DNA from: Palsa-504 sp050011155
GTDB lineage: Bacteria; Actinomycetota; Actinomycetes; Streptosporangiales; Streptosporangiaceae
DNA length: 64,000 nt
Direction: 5' to 3'
Assembly (NCBI GenBank): GCA_050011155.1
Contig: JBEKJP010000001.1
Coordinates: 133,128 to 197,127 of the forward strand
Positions within the stretch are counted from its first letter, which is position 1. Each line of letters starts with the position of its first letter. The translations under genes and the position numbers were made by a program. Below, one piece after another: positions 33,053-41,336 of the stretch. The notes below the pieces were generated by a model that was given only the letters and a program-made list of their open reading frames with translations, searched no databases and was not told the origin of the DNA.

Positions 33053-33912
33053 GCGAGCACCTGGACACCGAGGCGCTGCTGCGGATCGCGGAGTCCGCGG
33101 CCAGCGAGGCCGGCCGGCTGCTCGCCTCCTGGCGAGGCGATGAGCGGCCCGAGGTCGTCGAGACCAAGTCCAGCCCGACCGACGTGGTGACCGAGATGGA
33201 CCGCGGGTCCGAGGCGCTGATCACCCGCCTGATCCGGGCGCACCGCCCGGCCGACGCCGTGCTGGGTGAGGAGGGGGGCCAGACCTCCGGCGGCGACGGC
33301 GAAGGCGAGGCCGGCCGGGTGCGCTGGGTCGTCGACCCGCTGGACGGAACCGTCAACTACCTGTATGGTCTGCGCGATTGGGCCGTGTCCATCGCGGCCG
33401 AGGTGGACGGCACCGTAGTCGCGGGAGTGGTGGAGGTACCCAGGGCTGGGGAGACGTTCACCGCGGTGGCGGGGCGCGGGGCCTGGCTCCGCCGGGGCGA
33501 GGCCAGGCTGGCCTTGCGCTGCTCGGCCGGAGTGCCACTGGGGCAGGCTCTGGTCGGGACCGGTTTCGGCTATGATGCCGGGCGGCGCCGGGTCCAGGGC
33601 GAGGTGGTCGCGGCGCTGCTCCCGCACGTGCGGGACATCCGGCGCGGCGGCTCGGCCGCGGTAGACCTGTGCTCGGTCGCGGCCGGACGGCTTGATGCGT
33701 TCTATGAGCGGGGGCTTAATTACTGGGATTTTGCGGCCGGCGGCCTGATCGCCCGCGAAGCGGGCGCGACGGTCGGCGGACTGGCGGGCCGGGCGGAGAG
33801 CACCTCGCTGGCGATAGCCGCCAGCCCCGGTCTCTACCAGCAGCTAGAAGCTTTCCTCGGCAAGCTGAACCCGGAACGGGATGCGCCACGTAGTCAGGTA
33901 CGGGACGCGTAA
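33049..33912 (+). CDS. suhB: Inositol monophosphatase-family protein
   Basis: A 287-residue Mg2+-dependent phosphatase. The signatures are VLGEEG (metal glutamate), WVVDPLDGTVNYLYG (motif DPLDGT) and the C-terminal LNYWDFAAGGLIAREAG, with the third metal aspartate. It dephosphorylates myo-inositol 1-phosphate or related compounds. In mycobacteria the orthologous position (Rv2701c, suhB) precedes the DUF4193-dut block exactly as here. It is translationally coupled to ferrochelatase. It may also serve mycothiol or phosphatidylinositol synthesis, which need free inositol. Confidence 0.9.
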   Translation: MSEHLDTEALLRIAESAASEAGRLLASWRGDERPEVVETKSSPTDVVTEMDRGSEALITRLIRAHRPADAVLGEEGGQTSGGDGEGEAGRVRWVVDPLDGTVNYLYGLRDWAVSIAAEVDGTVVAGVVEVPRAGETFTAVAGRGAWLRRGEARLALRCSAGVPLGQALVGTGFGYDAGRRRVQGEVVAALLPHVRDIRRGGSAAVDLCSVAAGRLDAFYERGLNYWDFAAGGLIAREAGATVGGLAGRAESTSLAIAASPGLYQQLEAFLGKLNPERDAPRSQVRDA

Positions 33913-34100
33913 CCGGACCGGCTAAGGTAGTCGCCGGCGGGACCGGAACGGGACGCGTCAGTTGTTATCGGCGTGGTGCGTGTGCGCTGGCCGCGAACGT
34001 GACAGAATTCGCCGCCGGAATCGGGCACAACTATGGCCTTGAAAGCGTTACAACCGCGCAGCGAATGCGCACTACGGATGAAGGGGGATGGAGTACCCAG

Positions 34101-34400
34101 ATGGCTACCGATTACGACAGCCCGCGGAAGACGGACGACGACCTGACTGAGGACAGCCTTCAGGAACTTCAGGCACGCCGGATGGACAAGTCATCGAGCA
34201 CCATCGATCTTGATCCCGACGACGTTTCCGAGTCCCTGGAGCTTCCGGGGGCCGACTTGTCCAACGAGGAACTCGCGATCCGGGTGATACCGCGTCAAGC
34301 GGACGAGTTCACGTGTTCCCGGTGCTTCCTCGTGCACCACCGCAGCCAGCTAGCCGAGGATCGCAACGGCCAGCTGGTCTGCCGGGAGTGCGCGGCTTAG
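34101..34400 (+). CDS. DUF4193 zinc-ribbon-like protein
   Basis: A 99-residue conserved actinobacterial protein. It has an acidic N-terminal half (TDYDSPRKTDDDLTEDSLQEL) and a C-terminal four-cysteine metal site (C-S-R-C ... C-R-E-C, about residues 81-97). The ATG at 34101 gives the family's standard start MATDYDSPRK; the open frame continues upstream to 33999 but that part is not expected to be translated. Conserved next to suhB and dut in mycobacteria (Rv2699c position). Probable protein- or nucleic-acid-binding zinc finger; function unknown. Confidence 0.88.
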   Translation: MATDYDSPRKTDDDLTEDSLQELQARRMDKSSSTIDLDPDDVSESLELPGADLSNEELAIRVIPRQADEFTCSRCFLVHHRSQLAEDRNGQLVCRECAA

Positions 34401-34705
34401 CTCTGAGTGGTGACGACGGGCTCGCGCTCCGGGCCGCTGTACGTTCTGCGTGCCGCAGCCCGGGTGGCGAGCAGTCTCGCCGCCTCCACGCTGACTCCGG
34501 TCAGCACGGACCAGCTCAGGGCCTCGGTGAGGGCAACCTGCGGATCCTCCGGATGCGTGGGAGGCTCCTTGCCCGTGGCCTTGGTCCAGGCGAAAGTGAT
34601 CAACTTACGCGCGACGAAGGCAGCGGCCATCGCCGCCACCGCGCTCACGACCTTGGTACCGAGGTCCACTTTCCTTTCGACCTTCTTGTCAGCCTTGTCA
34701 GCCAT
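34397..34705 (-). CDS. DUF4235 membrane-anchored protein
   Basis: A 102-residue small protein with a lysine-rich N terminus (ADKADKKVERK) and a single hydrophobic segment (VVSAVAAMAAAFVARKLITFAW, residues about 20-41), then an acidic/alanine region. This matches DUF4235, found in many actinobacteria. The start ATG has AAGGAGG 7-8 nt upstream. It overlaps the convergent DUF4193 stop by 4 bp. Function unknown. Confidence 0.85.
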   Translation of the reverse strand: MADKADKKVERKVDLGTKVVSAVAAMAAAFVARKLITFAWTKATGKEPPTHPEDPQVALTEALSWSVLTGVSVEAARLLATRAAARRTYSGPEREPVVTTQS

Positions 34706-34751
34706 CCCACTGCCTCCTTAGTCGCCCCGTCCGCTACCCTCGTCCGCGCCA

Positions 34752-35234
34752 TCATGCCACTGGTTCGTGGCCGGCCTGCACCCGGCACCTTTCGACCACG
34801 GCCGCGAGTTCCGCCGGATGCCTGGTGCCGATCAGCCAGTAAGGGCCTGCCGCGCCGGTCTCCGGGTCCGACGGCGCCACCGCCAGGTAGACCGATTCCT
34901 TGAGGTAGGGTCGCGAGTACAGCCGGGCGGCCGGGTCTGCTCGAGGGCCGCGCAGCTGCGAGGTCTGCTTCTCGTCGAGGCAGACGGCCTCGCTGACGGC
35001 CGTCAGGGGGAGCGTGGCCCCTCCGGCCCGTAGCGTCCCGTCGCGGACCTCCACCGTGCCCCGGCCCATGGCGAACAGCAGCGCGGCGCAGCCGGCCACG
35101 AATGCGGCCATGATGAGGGTCGGCCAGGGACCGGTGAGGCCGGCGTAGAGCGTGGCCCCGAAGATGAGGGCACTCGGTATGGCGAGCAGCCACCAGGCGA
35201 GCGGTACACGGAGCCGTTCGCGGTAATCACCCAT
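34752..35234 (-). CDS. DUF3093 membrane protein
   Basis: A 160-residue protein with two closely spaced N-terminal transmembrane helices (WWLLAIPSALIFGATLYAGL; TLIMAAFVAGCAALLFAM), followed by a soluble beta-rich domain that ends with ARLYSRPYLKESVYLAV and YWLIGTRHPAELAAVV. This is the DUF3093 pattern, located beside dut in mycobacteria (Rv2698 position). It is divergent from the AI-2E-type gene with only 13 bp between start codons, so promoters must overlap if both annotated starts are right. Function unknown. Confidence 0.88.
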   Translation of the reverse strand: MGDYRERLRVPLAWWLLAIPSALIFGATLYAGLTGPWPTLIMAAFVAGCAALLFAMGRGTVEVRDGTLRAGGATLPLTAVSEAVCLDEKQTSQLRGPRADPAARLYSRPYLKESVYLAVAPSDPETGAAGPYWLIGTRHPAELAAVVERCRVQAGHEPVA

Positions 35235-35247
35235 GTAGTCGAGGGTA

Positions 35248-36513
35248 GTGGGTCAGATGGAATCGTGGCGGGGGCGGGGACAACAGGCCGGGCGGGACGC
35301 GGTGAGCCGGCTGGCGGCCGCCTGGAAGGCGGGGCGGATGGACGGGACCGAGCCGACGCCGGCCGCGGGCGGGACGCCCGCGGCCGATACGTCTGCGGCG
35401 GTCACGCCGGAGGCATCCCTCGTGAGCATGCCGGGGCGCGCGGATAACGCGGCCGAGCACGGCCGGGTGCCGGGCTGGCTGCAGACGGGGGCGGCGTGGT
35501 CCTGGCGGCTGCTGCTGCTCGCGGCCGCCCTCTACCTGGTCGCCCGGGTGATCAGCATCCTCTCCATCGTGGTCGTGCCCTGCATCGCCGCGTTGCTGCT
35601 CACCGCCCTGCTGCAGCCGCTGAAGGCCCGGCTGCGGCGGGCCGGGCTGCCCGGGCTCGCCGCCACCTGGTGCACCCTGCTGGTCGGGGCCCTGGTCCTG
35701 GGCGGGCTGATCATGCTGGTGACCAACCGGGTCAGCGCGGATTACCCGGCCCTGGTCACCGAGACCAGGCACACCACCACCCAGGTCGAGACATGGCTGT
35801 CCGGCGCCCCGTTCCACCTCAAGAGCAGCAGCGTCCAGCGCGCCCTGAACGACATCCCCGGCTACCTCAGCAAGCACAAGGCGCTCGTCGAGGGCACCGT
35901 GGTGGCCGGCGGGAAGATCGCCGCCGAGTTCTTCGGCGGCCTGGTACTTATGATCTTCGTCATGTTCTTCCTGATCAAGGACGGCGACCGGATCTGGTCC
36001 TGGCTGATCAGCGGCCTGCGCGCGGAGAGCGCCCGGCGGGTGAACCGGGCCGGGCACGCGGCCTGGCTCGCGGTGGTCTACTACATGCGCGGTACCGTCG
36101 TGGTGGCCGCGATCCACGCGGTGGTGATCGGACTGGCCCTGTACATCATGGGCGCCCCGCTGGTCATCCCGCTGGCCGTGCTCGTGTTCGTGGCCGCCTT
36201 CGTCCCGCTGGTCGGGCTGCTGATCGCGGGGGCGCTGGCCATCGTGGTCACGCTGGCCGCCAAGGGCTGGGTCGCCGCCGTGATCCTGCTCGGAGTGCTG
36301 ATCGTCGAGGACCAGCTGGAAGGGCACCTGCTCCAGCCGCAGGTGGTCGGGCGGGTGATCCGGCTGCATCCGCTGGCCGTCATCCTGTCCCTCGCCGTGG
36401 GCGGCGTGCTGGCCGGCGTCGTCGGCGCGGTGGTGGCGATCCCGGTCGTCGCGGTGATCACCCGGGCCGTACCTGAGCTGCGGCGGGAAGATCCAGGTCC
36501 GGGCGGCCCGTAA
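35248..36513 (+). CDS. AI-2E-family (PerM-like) transporter
   Basis: A 421-residue protein. After an 85-residue hydrophilic, alanine/glycine-rich N terminus it has about seven to eight transmembrane segments with the family pattern: a long extracytoplasmic helix region (residues about 155-220), IFVMFFLIKDGDRIWSWL, and the C-terminal GHLLQPQVVGRVIRLHPLAVILSLAVGG. The family includes putative autoinducer-2 exporters and Na+/H+ antiporters, so the substrate is open. GTG 35248 or ATG 35257 may start it; ATG 35338 (MDGTEP, with GGAAGGCGGGG upstream) would relieve the tight divergence with DUF3093. Confidence 0.85.
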   Translation: MGQMESWRGRGQQAGRDAVSRLAAAWKAGRMDGTEPTPAAGGTPAADTSAAVTPEASLVSMPGRADNAAEHGRVPGWLQTGAAWSWRLLLLAAALYLVARVISILSIVVVPCIAALLLTALLQPLKARLRRAGLPGLAATWCTLLVGALVLGGLIMLVTNRVSADYPALVTETRHTTTQVETWLSGAPFHLKSSSVQRALNDIPGYLSKHKALVEGTVVAGGKIAAEFFGGLVLMIFVMFFLIKDGDRIWSWLISGLRAESARRVNRAGHAAWLAVVYYMRGTVVVAAIHAVVIGLALYIMGAPLVIPLAVLVFVAAFVPLVGLLIAGALAIVVTLAAKGWVAAVILLGVLIVEDQLEGHLLQPQVVGRVIRLHPLAVILSLAVGGVLAGVVGAVVAIPVVAVITRAVPELRREDPGPGGP

Positions 36514-36577
36514 GATGCGACAGCGCCCGGATGTCGCGCTATCCTCACCGTGCGTGCCAGCAGTAGGGAGTTCTCCG

Positions 36578-37066
36578 TTGTCGCATCCCGAACCGGATGT
36601 GCTGATCAAGCGCCTCGACCCCGATGTGCCGATGCCGTCGTATGCCCACCCGGGCGACGCGGGCGCGGACCTGACGATCGCCGAGGACATCGAGCTCGGA
36701 CCCGGCGAGCGGGCGCTGGTCAGGACCGGCCTGGCCATCGCGCTGCCCGACGGCTACGCGGCGTTCGTCCATCCCCGCTCCGGCCTGGCCGCCAGGTACG
36801 GGGTAACGCTGGTGAACGCGCCGGGGACCGTCGACGCGGGCTACCGGGGCGAGATCAAGGTGACCCTGCTGAACACGGACCGGGACCAGCCGGTCAGCTT
36901 CAGCCGCGGCGACAGGATCGCGCAGCTGGTCATCCAGCGGGTCGAGCGGGCCGTGTTCCGCGAGGTGGCCGGGCTACCCGAGTCGATCAGGGGAGAAGGC
37001 GGCTTCGGCTCCACTGGCGGGCACAACCAAGCGCTCCGGGGCGTTGTCTCCCCAGGGCAGCACTGA
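36578..37066 (+). CDS. dut: Deoxyuridine 5'-triphosphate nucleotidohydrolase
   Basis: A 162-residue trimeric dUTPase that converts dUTP to dUMP plus pyrophosphate and so protects DNA from uracil. All five motifs are visible: DAGADL (I), PRSGLA (II), GTVDAGYRGEIKV (III), RGDRIAQLVI (IV) and GEGGFGSTG (V). I prefer the TTG at 36578, with GTAGGGAG 7 nt upstream, giving the expected short leader before PDVLIKRLDP; the open frame reaches back to 36515. The last 15 residues are a low-similarity tail. DUF3710 follows 19 bp later. Confidence 0.93.
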   Translation: MSHPEPDVLIKRLDPDVPMPSYAHPGDAGADLTIAEDIELGPGERALVRTGLAIALPDGYAAFVHPRSGLAARYGVTLVNAPGTVDAGYRGEIKVTLLNTDRDQPVSFSRGDRIAQLVIQRVERAVFREVAGLPESIRGEGGFGSTGGHNQALRGVVSPGQH

Positions 37067-37085
37067 GAACGAAGGAGCGTGCGGA

Positions 37086-37835
37086 GTGTTTCGTCGGCGT
37101 CGTTCAGCAGACGCGGGCCGCGACTGGCAGGACGAATCCGGCCAGGACGTAGCCGGCGACGAAAGCTACGATGACGAGCCCAAGCGGCCCGCAGGCAACC
37201 CGCGGCCCGATGGCGGCCCGTGGGACGCGGATGAGCCGTTCCCCGCGCTCGAGCGGGTGGACCTGGGCAGCCTGCAGGTACCGGTCGGGCCCGAGCACGA
37301 GATCCAGCTCGTCATGGCGGAGCAGCACGGTGCCTGGGTGACGGTCAGGTATCAGGAGAGCGAAGTCCAGATCCAGGCGTTCGCCGCCGCGCGGCGGGGG
37401 GCGCTGTGGGACGACGTCCGGGCCGAGATCGCCGCCGAAGTAGCAGGGGCGGGCGGCCGGAGCCAGGAGTCGGAGGGGGCGTTCGGCATCGAGTTGATCG
37501 CCCAGGTTCCGGCTGAGCCGGGCCAGCCCGCCTCCGGGTTCCGGCTGGTCAGGTTCGTCGGCGTGGACGGCCCCCGCTGGTTCGTGCGCGGGCTGTTCAC
37601 CGGCCAGGCCGCGGAGCGCGGTGAGCAGGCCGGCCTGCTCGAGGAGGTGTTCAGGGACGTCGTCGTGGTCCGCGGCGAGCACCCGGTGCCGCCCCGGGAG
37701 ATACTCGAGCTGCGCCTGCCGCCCGAGGCGCTCCAGGCGCTGGAGGAGCAGCAGGCCGCCGCGGCCGAGGAGAGTAAGTTCCGCGGCGACCTGAACCCCT
37801 TCGAGCGCGGTCCGGAGTTCACAGAAACCCGCTAG
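37086..37835 (+). CDS. DUF3710 protein
   Basis: A 249-residue conserved actinobacterial protein. The basic leader FRRRR is followed by a long acidic/hydrophilic stretch (about residues 10-65), then the DUF3710 core (FPALERVDLGSLQVPV; VQIQAFAAARRGALWDDVRAEI; GPRWFVRGLFTG). The GTG at 37086 has GAAGGAG 8 nt upstream. It sits directly after dut, as in mycobacteria (Rv2696c position). It ends 4 bp inside the convergent ceoC gene. Function unknown; soluble. Confidence 0.88.
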   Translation: MFRRRRSADAGRDWQDESGQDVAGDESYDDEPKRPAGNPRPDGGPWDADEPFPALERVDLGSLQVPVGPEHEIQLVMAEQHGAWVTVRYQESEVQIQAFAAARRGALWDDVRAEIAAEVAGAGGRSQESEGAFGIELIAQVPAEPGQPASGFRLVRFVGVDGPRWFVRGLFTGQAAERGEQAGLLEEVFRDVVVVRGEHPVPPREILELRLPPEALQALEEQQAAAAEESKFRGDLNPFERGPEFTETR

Positions 37836-38494
37836 TCGCTGGACCGCAGCAGGTGGCCGAGTTCCTCCTCGACGTCATCACTGGTCACGAAGAACAGCTC
37901 GTCGCCAGCCTGTAGCGGGTCGTCGGGGTGCGGCACCAGCACCCGGCCTTCCCGCAAGATGGCGACCAGGGACGTGTCGGCGGGCCAGTCGATTCCGCCC
38001 ACCCGCTGGCCGACCAGCGGAGCGTCGTCCGGCATGGTCAGCTCGACCAGGCTGGCTTCGCTCTGCCCGAATGTCATCAGCCGCACCAGGTCACCGACGC
38101 TGACCGCCTCTTCGACCAGGGCGGAAAGGAGCCGCGGAGTGGACACGGCGACGTCCACGCCCCAGGACTCGTTGTACAGCCACTCGTTGCCCGGGTGGTT
38201 CACCCGGGCAACGACGCGCGGCACCCCGTACTCGGTCTTGGCCAGCAGCGCCACGACCAGGTTCGCCTTGTCGTCCCCGGTCGCGGCGATCACCACCTGG
38301 CAGCGCTGCAGCGCCGCGTCGTCCAGGGAGCTGATCTCGCAGGCGTCAGCCAGCAGCCACTCGGCCCGGGGCACGCTGTCCACCTTGATGGCCTTCGGTG
38401 AGTTGTCGATGAGCAGCACCTCGTGGCCGTTCTCGAGCAGCTCGCCGGCGATGGAACGGCCGACCGCCCCGGCTCCCGCGATCGCGATCCGCAT
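37832..38494 (-). CDS. ceoC: TrkA-type potassium uptake regulatory subunit (second of pair)
   Basis: A 220-residue RCK protein. The N-terminal RCK-N/Rossmann motif is IAIAGAGAVGRSIAGELLENGHEVLLID, with the acidic residue that selects NAD(H). The C-terminal RCK-C (TrkA-C) domain lies at about residues 140-215 (PDDAPLVGQRV; PDDPLQAGDELFFV). It would gate a K+ channel/transporter subunit in response to nucleotide; no TrkH/KtrB membrane subunit is adjacent. Its ATG overlaps the ceoB stop by one base (TGATG). Placed by analogy with mycobacterial Rv2692. Confidence 0.9.
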   Translation of the reverse strand: MRIAIAGAGAVGRSIAGELLENGHEVLLIDNSPKAIKVDSVPRAEWLLADACEISSLDDAALQRCQVVIAATGDDKANLVVALLAKTEYGVPRVVARVNHPGNEWLYNESWGVDVAVSTPRLLSALVEEAVSVGDLVRLMTFGQSEASLVELTMPDDAPLVGQRVGGIDWPADTSLVAILREGRVLVPHPDDPLQAGDELFFVTSDDVEEELGHLLRSSD

Positions 38495-39156
38495 CAGTGC
38501 TCGCCTCCCCGCGCGGCGTAGGCCGCGGCGATCCGGTCCAGGTCACTTTCCTTGGCCACCACGTGCAGCACGTCGCCTTCCTGCAGGACCGTGCCGGGCT
38601 CGGGGACGAAAGCCTGGCCGAGCCGGTCGACGAAGGCGACCCTGGTCGCGGTGCTGGCCTCCATGGCCTTCACCTGCTCGCCGATCCACGCCGGGGAGAA
38701 CGCGACCTCGGCCAGGACGATCTTGCCGGTGGGATCGCGCCAGAGCGGCTCGCCGCCCTCCGGGAGCAGCTTGCGCAGCATCTGGTCGGCGGTCCAGCGC
38801 ACGGTGGCCACCGTGGGGATGCCGAGGCGCTCGTAGACCTCGGCCCGGCGCGGGTCGTAGATCCGCGCGGCTACCCGCTCGACGCCGAACGTCTCGCGGG
38901 CGACCCGGGCGGAGATGATGTTGGAGTTGTCACCGCTGCTGACGGCGGCGAAAGCATCCGCGCGTTCGATGCCCGCCTGGGTGAGCACCGCCCGGTCGAA
39001 GCCGATCCCGGTGACGCGATCACCCTTGAACGACGAGCGGAGCCGGCGGAAGGCTTCCGGGTCCCTGTCGATGACCGCGACGGTATTGTCCCGGTCTTCA
39101 AGAATGTGGGCTAGCGTCGAGCCGACTCGCCCGCATCCCATGATTACGATGTGCAC
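38494..39156 (-). CDS. ceoB: TrkA-type potassium uptake regulatory subunit (first of pair)
   Basis: A 220-residue RCK protein beginning VHIVIMGCGRVGSTLAHILEDRDNTVAVIDRD (GxGxxG Rossmann with terminal acidic residue). The middle has SSGDNSNIISARVARETF and a TrkA-C domain from about residue 140. I chose the GTG at 39156: it has a GGAGG 7 nt upstream and starts exactly at the conserved first strand; longer starts (ATG 39186 or GTG 39219) would add an unrelated leader. It is the first gene of the ceoBC operon. The two-gene layout matches mycobacterial ceoB-ceoC. Confidence 0.9.
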   Translation of the reverse strand: MHIVIMGCGRVGSTLAHILEDRDNTVAVIDRDPEAFRRLRSSFKGDRVTGIGFDRAVLTQAGIERADAFAAVSSGDNSNIISARVARETFGVERVAARIYDPRRAEVYERLGIPTVATVRWTADQMLRKLLPEGGEPLWRDPTGKIVLAEVAFSPAWIGEQVKAMEASTATRVAFVDRLGQAFVPEPGTVLQEGDVLHVVAKESDLDRIAAAYAARGGEH

Positions 39157-39281
39157 GACCGTCCTCCAACGATGAGGGTGCCTCGCCATCACACCAGCAC
39201 CACCAAGGTATTCCCTCACTTGGCGTCCTCTCCCTCCTGGAGGCGGGCGATTTCACCTCAGCGCGAAGGATTGCATAACTG

Positions 39282-40598
39282 ATGAACTATCAGGCCGGCC
39301 AGGTCGTCCAGGTGACGATCACCGATGTGGCTCACGGCGGCTGGTGCGTCGCCCGGCCAGAGGACGGACCTGTGGTGTTCGTGCGGCACGCGCTACCGGG
39401 TGAGACGGTGCTGGCCCGAATCACGGAGGTCACGTCGCGGCTGGCGCGGGCCGACGCGGTGGACGTCCTCACCCCGTCACCGGACCGCGTCGAGGCGCCG
39501 TGCCCGCACGCCCGCCCCGGCGGCTGCGGCGGCTGCGATTGGCAGCACGCCACGCTGCCCGCCCAGCGGGAGCTCAAGGCCGCCGTGATCCGCCAGCAGC
39601 TCCGGCGGCTGGCGGGCCTGGACCGCGAGATCGTGGTCGAAGCGCTGCCCGGTGACGAGGGGCCCGGTGACGGGAAGCTGGGAGCGGGCCTGGGCTGGCG
39701 GACGCGCGTGCAGTACGCGGTCGATCCGGATGGCACGGCCGGGCTGCGGAAGCACCGTTCGCATGAGGTCGTCGGGATCGGCGAGTGCCTGATCGCCCAT
39801 CCGGGCATCAACGATCTCGGCCTTCCGGCCCGCCGGTGGCCCGCGACGGCCTCGGTGGAGGCACTGGTCGCGGCGGGTTCGGGCGAGCGGGCCGTGATCG
39901 TCACCGCGAAGGGGTCCGTCCCGCCGGACGCCGCCCCGGAGGCGGACGCCGTGCTGCGCCGGGCCGGATCCTCCGGCCGCGGCCTGACCCCCGTACGCGG
40001 CCGCTCCTACCTGAGCCAGCACGCCGCGGGGCGGGACTGGAGGGTGAGCGCGGGCGCGTTCTGGCAGGTGCACCCGGCGGCGGCCGAGGTACTGACCGGG
40101 GCGGTGCTGACCGCGCTCGAGCCACGGCCGGGCGACGCGGCGCTCGACTTGTACTGCGGCGTGGGGCTGTTCGCGGGGGCGCTGGCGCCGGCGGTCGGGC
40201 CCGCCGGGAGCGTGACCGGCGTGGAGGCGGATCACGCCTCCGTGCGGGACGCCCGGCACAACCTGCGGCCGTGGCCGTGGGCCCGGGTGCACCGGGGCGA
40301 CGTCGCCGCGGTCCTGCGCCGCGAGACCGTCGCGCCGGCCCGGCTGGTCGTAGCGGACCCGCCGCGCGCCGGGCTGGCCCGCGAGGTCATCGACTACCTC
40401 GGCGCGGGCGGCCGCGATGCTGGCCAGGATGGGGCGGCCCGGTTCGCCTACGTGTCCTGCGACCCGGCCACGCTGGCCCGTGACATCGGGCTGCTCGTCG
40501 CGCGCGGCTGGACCCTGGACGGCCTGCGCGCCTTCGACGCGTTCCCGATGACGCATCACGTCGAGTGCGTCGCCACCCTGGTCGCCGGGACGGATTAG
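39282..40598 (+). CDS. TRAM-domain 23S rRNA/tRNA (uracil-5)-methyltransferase-like (TrmA/RumA group)
   Basis: A 438-residue SAM-dependent RNA methyltransferase. The N-terminal TRAM domain (residues 1-60, GQVVQVTITDVAHGGWCVAR) is followed by the Fe-S cysteines C-P-H-A-R-P-G-G-C-G-G-C. The C-terminal Rossmann domain has ALDLYCGVGLFAG (SAM loop), VVADPPRAGLA (motif IV) and the catalytic cysteine in YVSCDPATLARD. The RNA site is not determinable. In mycobacteria Rv2689c lies in the same place beside ceoBC, so the locus is syntenic. It overlaps the convergent GntR-type gene by 4 bp. Confidence 0.9.
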   Translation: MNYQAGQVVQVTITDVAHGGWCVARPEDGPVVFVRHALPGETVLARITEVTSRLARADAVDVLTPSPDRVEAPCPHARPGGCGGCDWQHATLPAQRELKAAVIRQQLRRLAGLDREIVVEALPGDEGPGDGKLGAGLGWRTRVQYAVDPDGTAGLRKHRSHEVVGIGECLIAHPGINDLGLPARRWPATASVEALVAAGSGERAVIVTAKGSVPPDAAPEADAVLRRAGSSGRGLTPVRGRSYLSQHAAGRDWRVSAGAFWQVHPAAAEVLTGAVLTALEPRPGDAALDLYCGVGLFAGALAPAVGPAGSVTGVEADHASVRDARHNLRPWPWARVHRGDVAAVLRRETVAPARLVVADPPRAGLAREVIDYLGAGGRDAGQDGAARFAYVSCDPATLARDIGLLVARGWTLDGLRAFDAFPMTHHVECVATLVAGTD

Positions 40599-40861
40599 CT
40601 CCCTGGCTTGGCCGGGGAGCCGGATCCGGCCGTCCCGGAGACGTAGTAGCCGAGGCCGGGGATGCGAGTCAGCAGCCCCTCGTCCTCCAGCGTGCGCAGC
40701 GCCTTGGCGCACGTCTGCCGGGCGTGCCCGTACTGCTGGCTCAGCGTGGTGATGGACGGCGTCGGCATGCCAGGGGCCAGTGTCCCCTCAGCTATCTCCC
40801 GGCGCAGCCGTGCGGCCAGCCGCACATAAGCTCTTGGGTCCGATTCGTCACCTATCGACAC
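40595..40861 (-). CDS. Minimal GntR-type DNA-binding protein
   Basis: An 88-residue protein that consists only of a GntR winged helix: YVRLAARLRREIAEGTLAPGMPTPSITTLSQQYGHARQTCAKALRTLEDEGLL, then a short GYYV tail. No effector domain is present, so binding may be constitutive or modulated by a partner. I prefer the GTG at 40861 (VSIGDESDPRAYVRL); the frame is open upstream to 40960, but that leader covers the palindrome at 40876-40897 and looks non-coding. Likely autoregulated through that palindrome. Confidence 0.8.
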   Translation of the reverse strand: MSIGDESDPRAYVRLAARLRREIAEGTLAPGMPTPSITTLSQQYGHARQTCAKALRTLEDEGLLTRIPGLGYYVSGTAGSGSPAKPGS

Positions 40862-40875
40862 CCTCGTACCGTACT

Positions 40876-40897
40876 CGATTGGCAATATTGCCAATCG
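40876..40897. promoter_or_regulatory. 22-bp perfect palindrome, probable GntR operator
   Basis: A perfect 22-bp palindrome whose 18-bp core is ATTGGCAATATTGCCAAT, flanked by CG on both sides. It lies 15 bp upstream of the preferred start of the small GntR gene. A second inverted repeat TCGAC-ACTA-GTCGA follows at 40905-40918. The A/T-rich core stands out against the surrounding GC content. Confidence 0.8.
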
Positions 40898-41004
40898 CAA
40901 CGCTTCGACACTAGTCGAGATTAGACGAGAGACGCAATGGTGCGTTAGCGTCGGAAACATCAGGGCCGCTACGGCCGCACGGAGTCAGATCCCCTGGGCA
41001 GGAA

Positions 41005-41304
41005 ATGATCTTTTACTCGTGGGTCGCGCTGAACCGGAACGAGCGGATGACGCCGGGCCAGGCCGACCCGGCGCCGGGCGAGGAGCCTCCGGTCGTCATG
41101 GGCATCACGGATGACCGCGGCCGGGCCATGCGCGAGGGGGAGGAAACCCTCGGGGCCGGCGCGGCGACGGTGGTCTTCAGCGTGGGGGGGCGCCCGGCCT
41201 TGGCCGGGCGCACGCTGGCATCCTGTTACGTCCGGACCGGAGTGGGCTGGCTGGGCCGGCGCACCCCCGGCGGCGAGGTCGCCTGGAGCCGGTTCTTCTT
41301 CTAG
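41005..41304 (+). CDS. Small hypothetical protein
   Basis: A 99-residue soluble protein with a normal-looking start (ATG 41005 after GGGCAGGAA). Its N terminus is MIFYSWVALNRNERM and it ends with GEVAWSRFFF. I recognise no domain. The charge and aromatic pattern look coding (few repeats, balanced composition), and no overlapping alternative gene is better. It sits between the GntR gene and an LLM oxidoreductase, 32 bp before the latter, so co-transcription is possible. Function unknown. Confidence 0.6.
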   Translation: MIFYSWVALNRNERMTPGQADPAPGEEPPVVMGITDDRGRAMREGEETLGAGAATVVFSVGGRPALAGRTLASCYVRTGVGWLGRRTPGGEVAWSRFFF

Positions 41305-41336
41305 CCCGGCCACGGATCCCTGGCAGGATGGAAGCC

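Noticed and set aside
33999..34100. Extended N terminus for the DUF4193 gene
   Set aside because: The family starts at MATDYDSP (34101), and the upstream residues do not look conserved.
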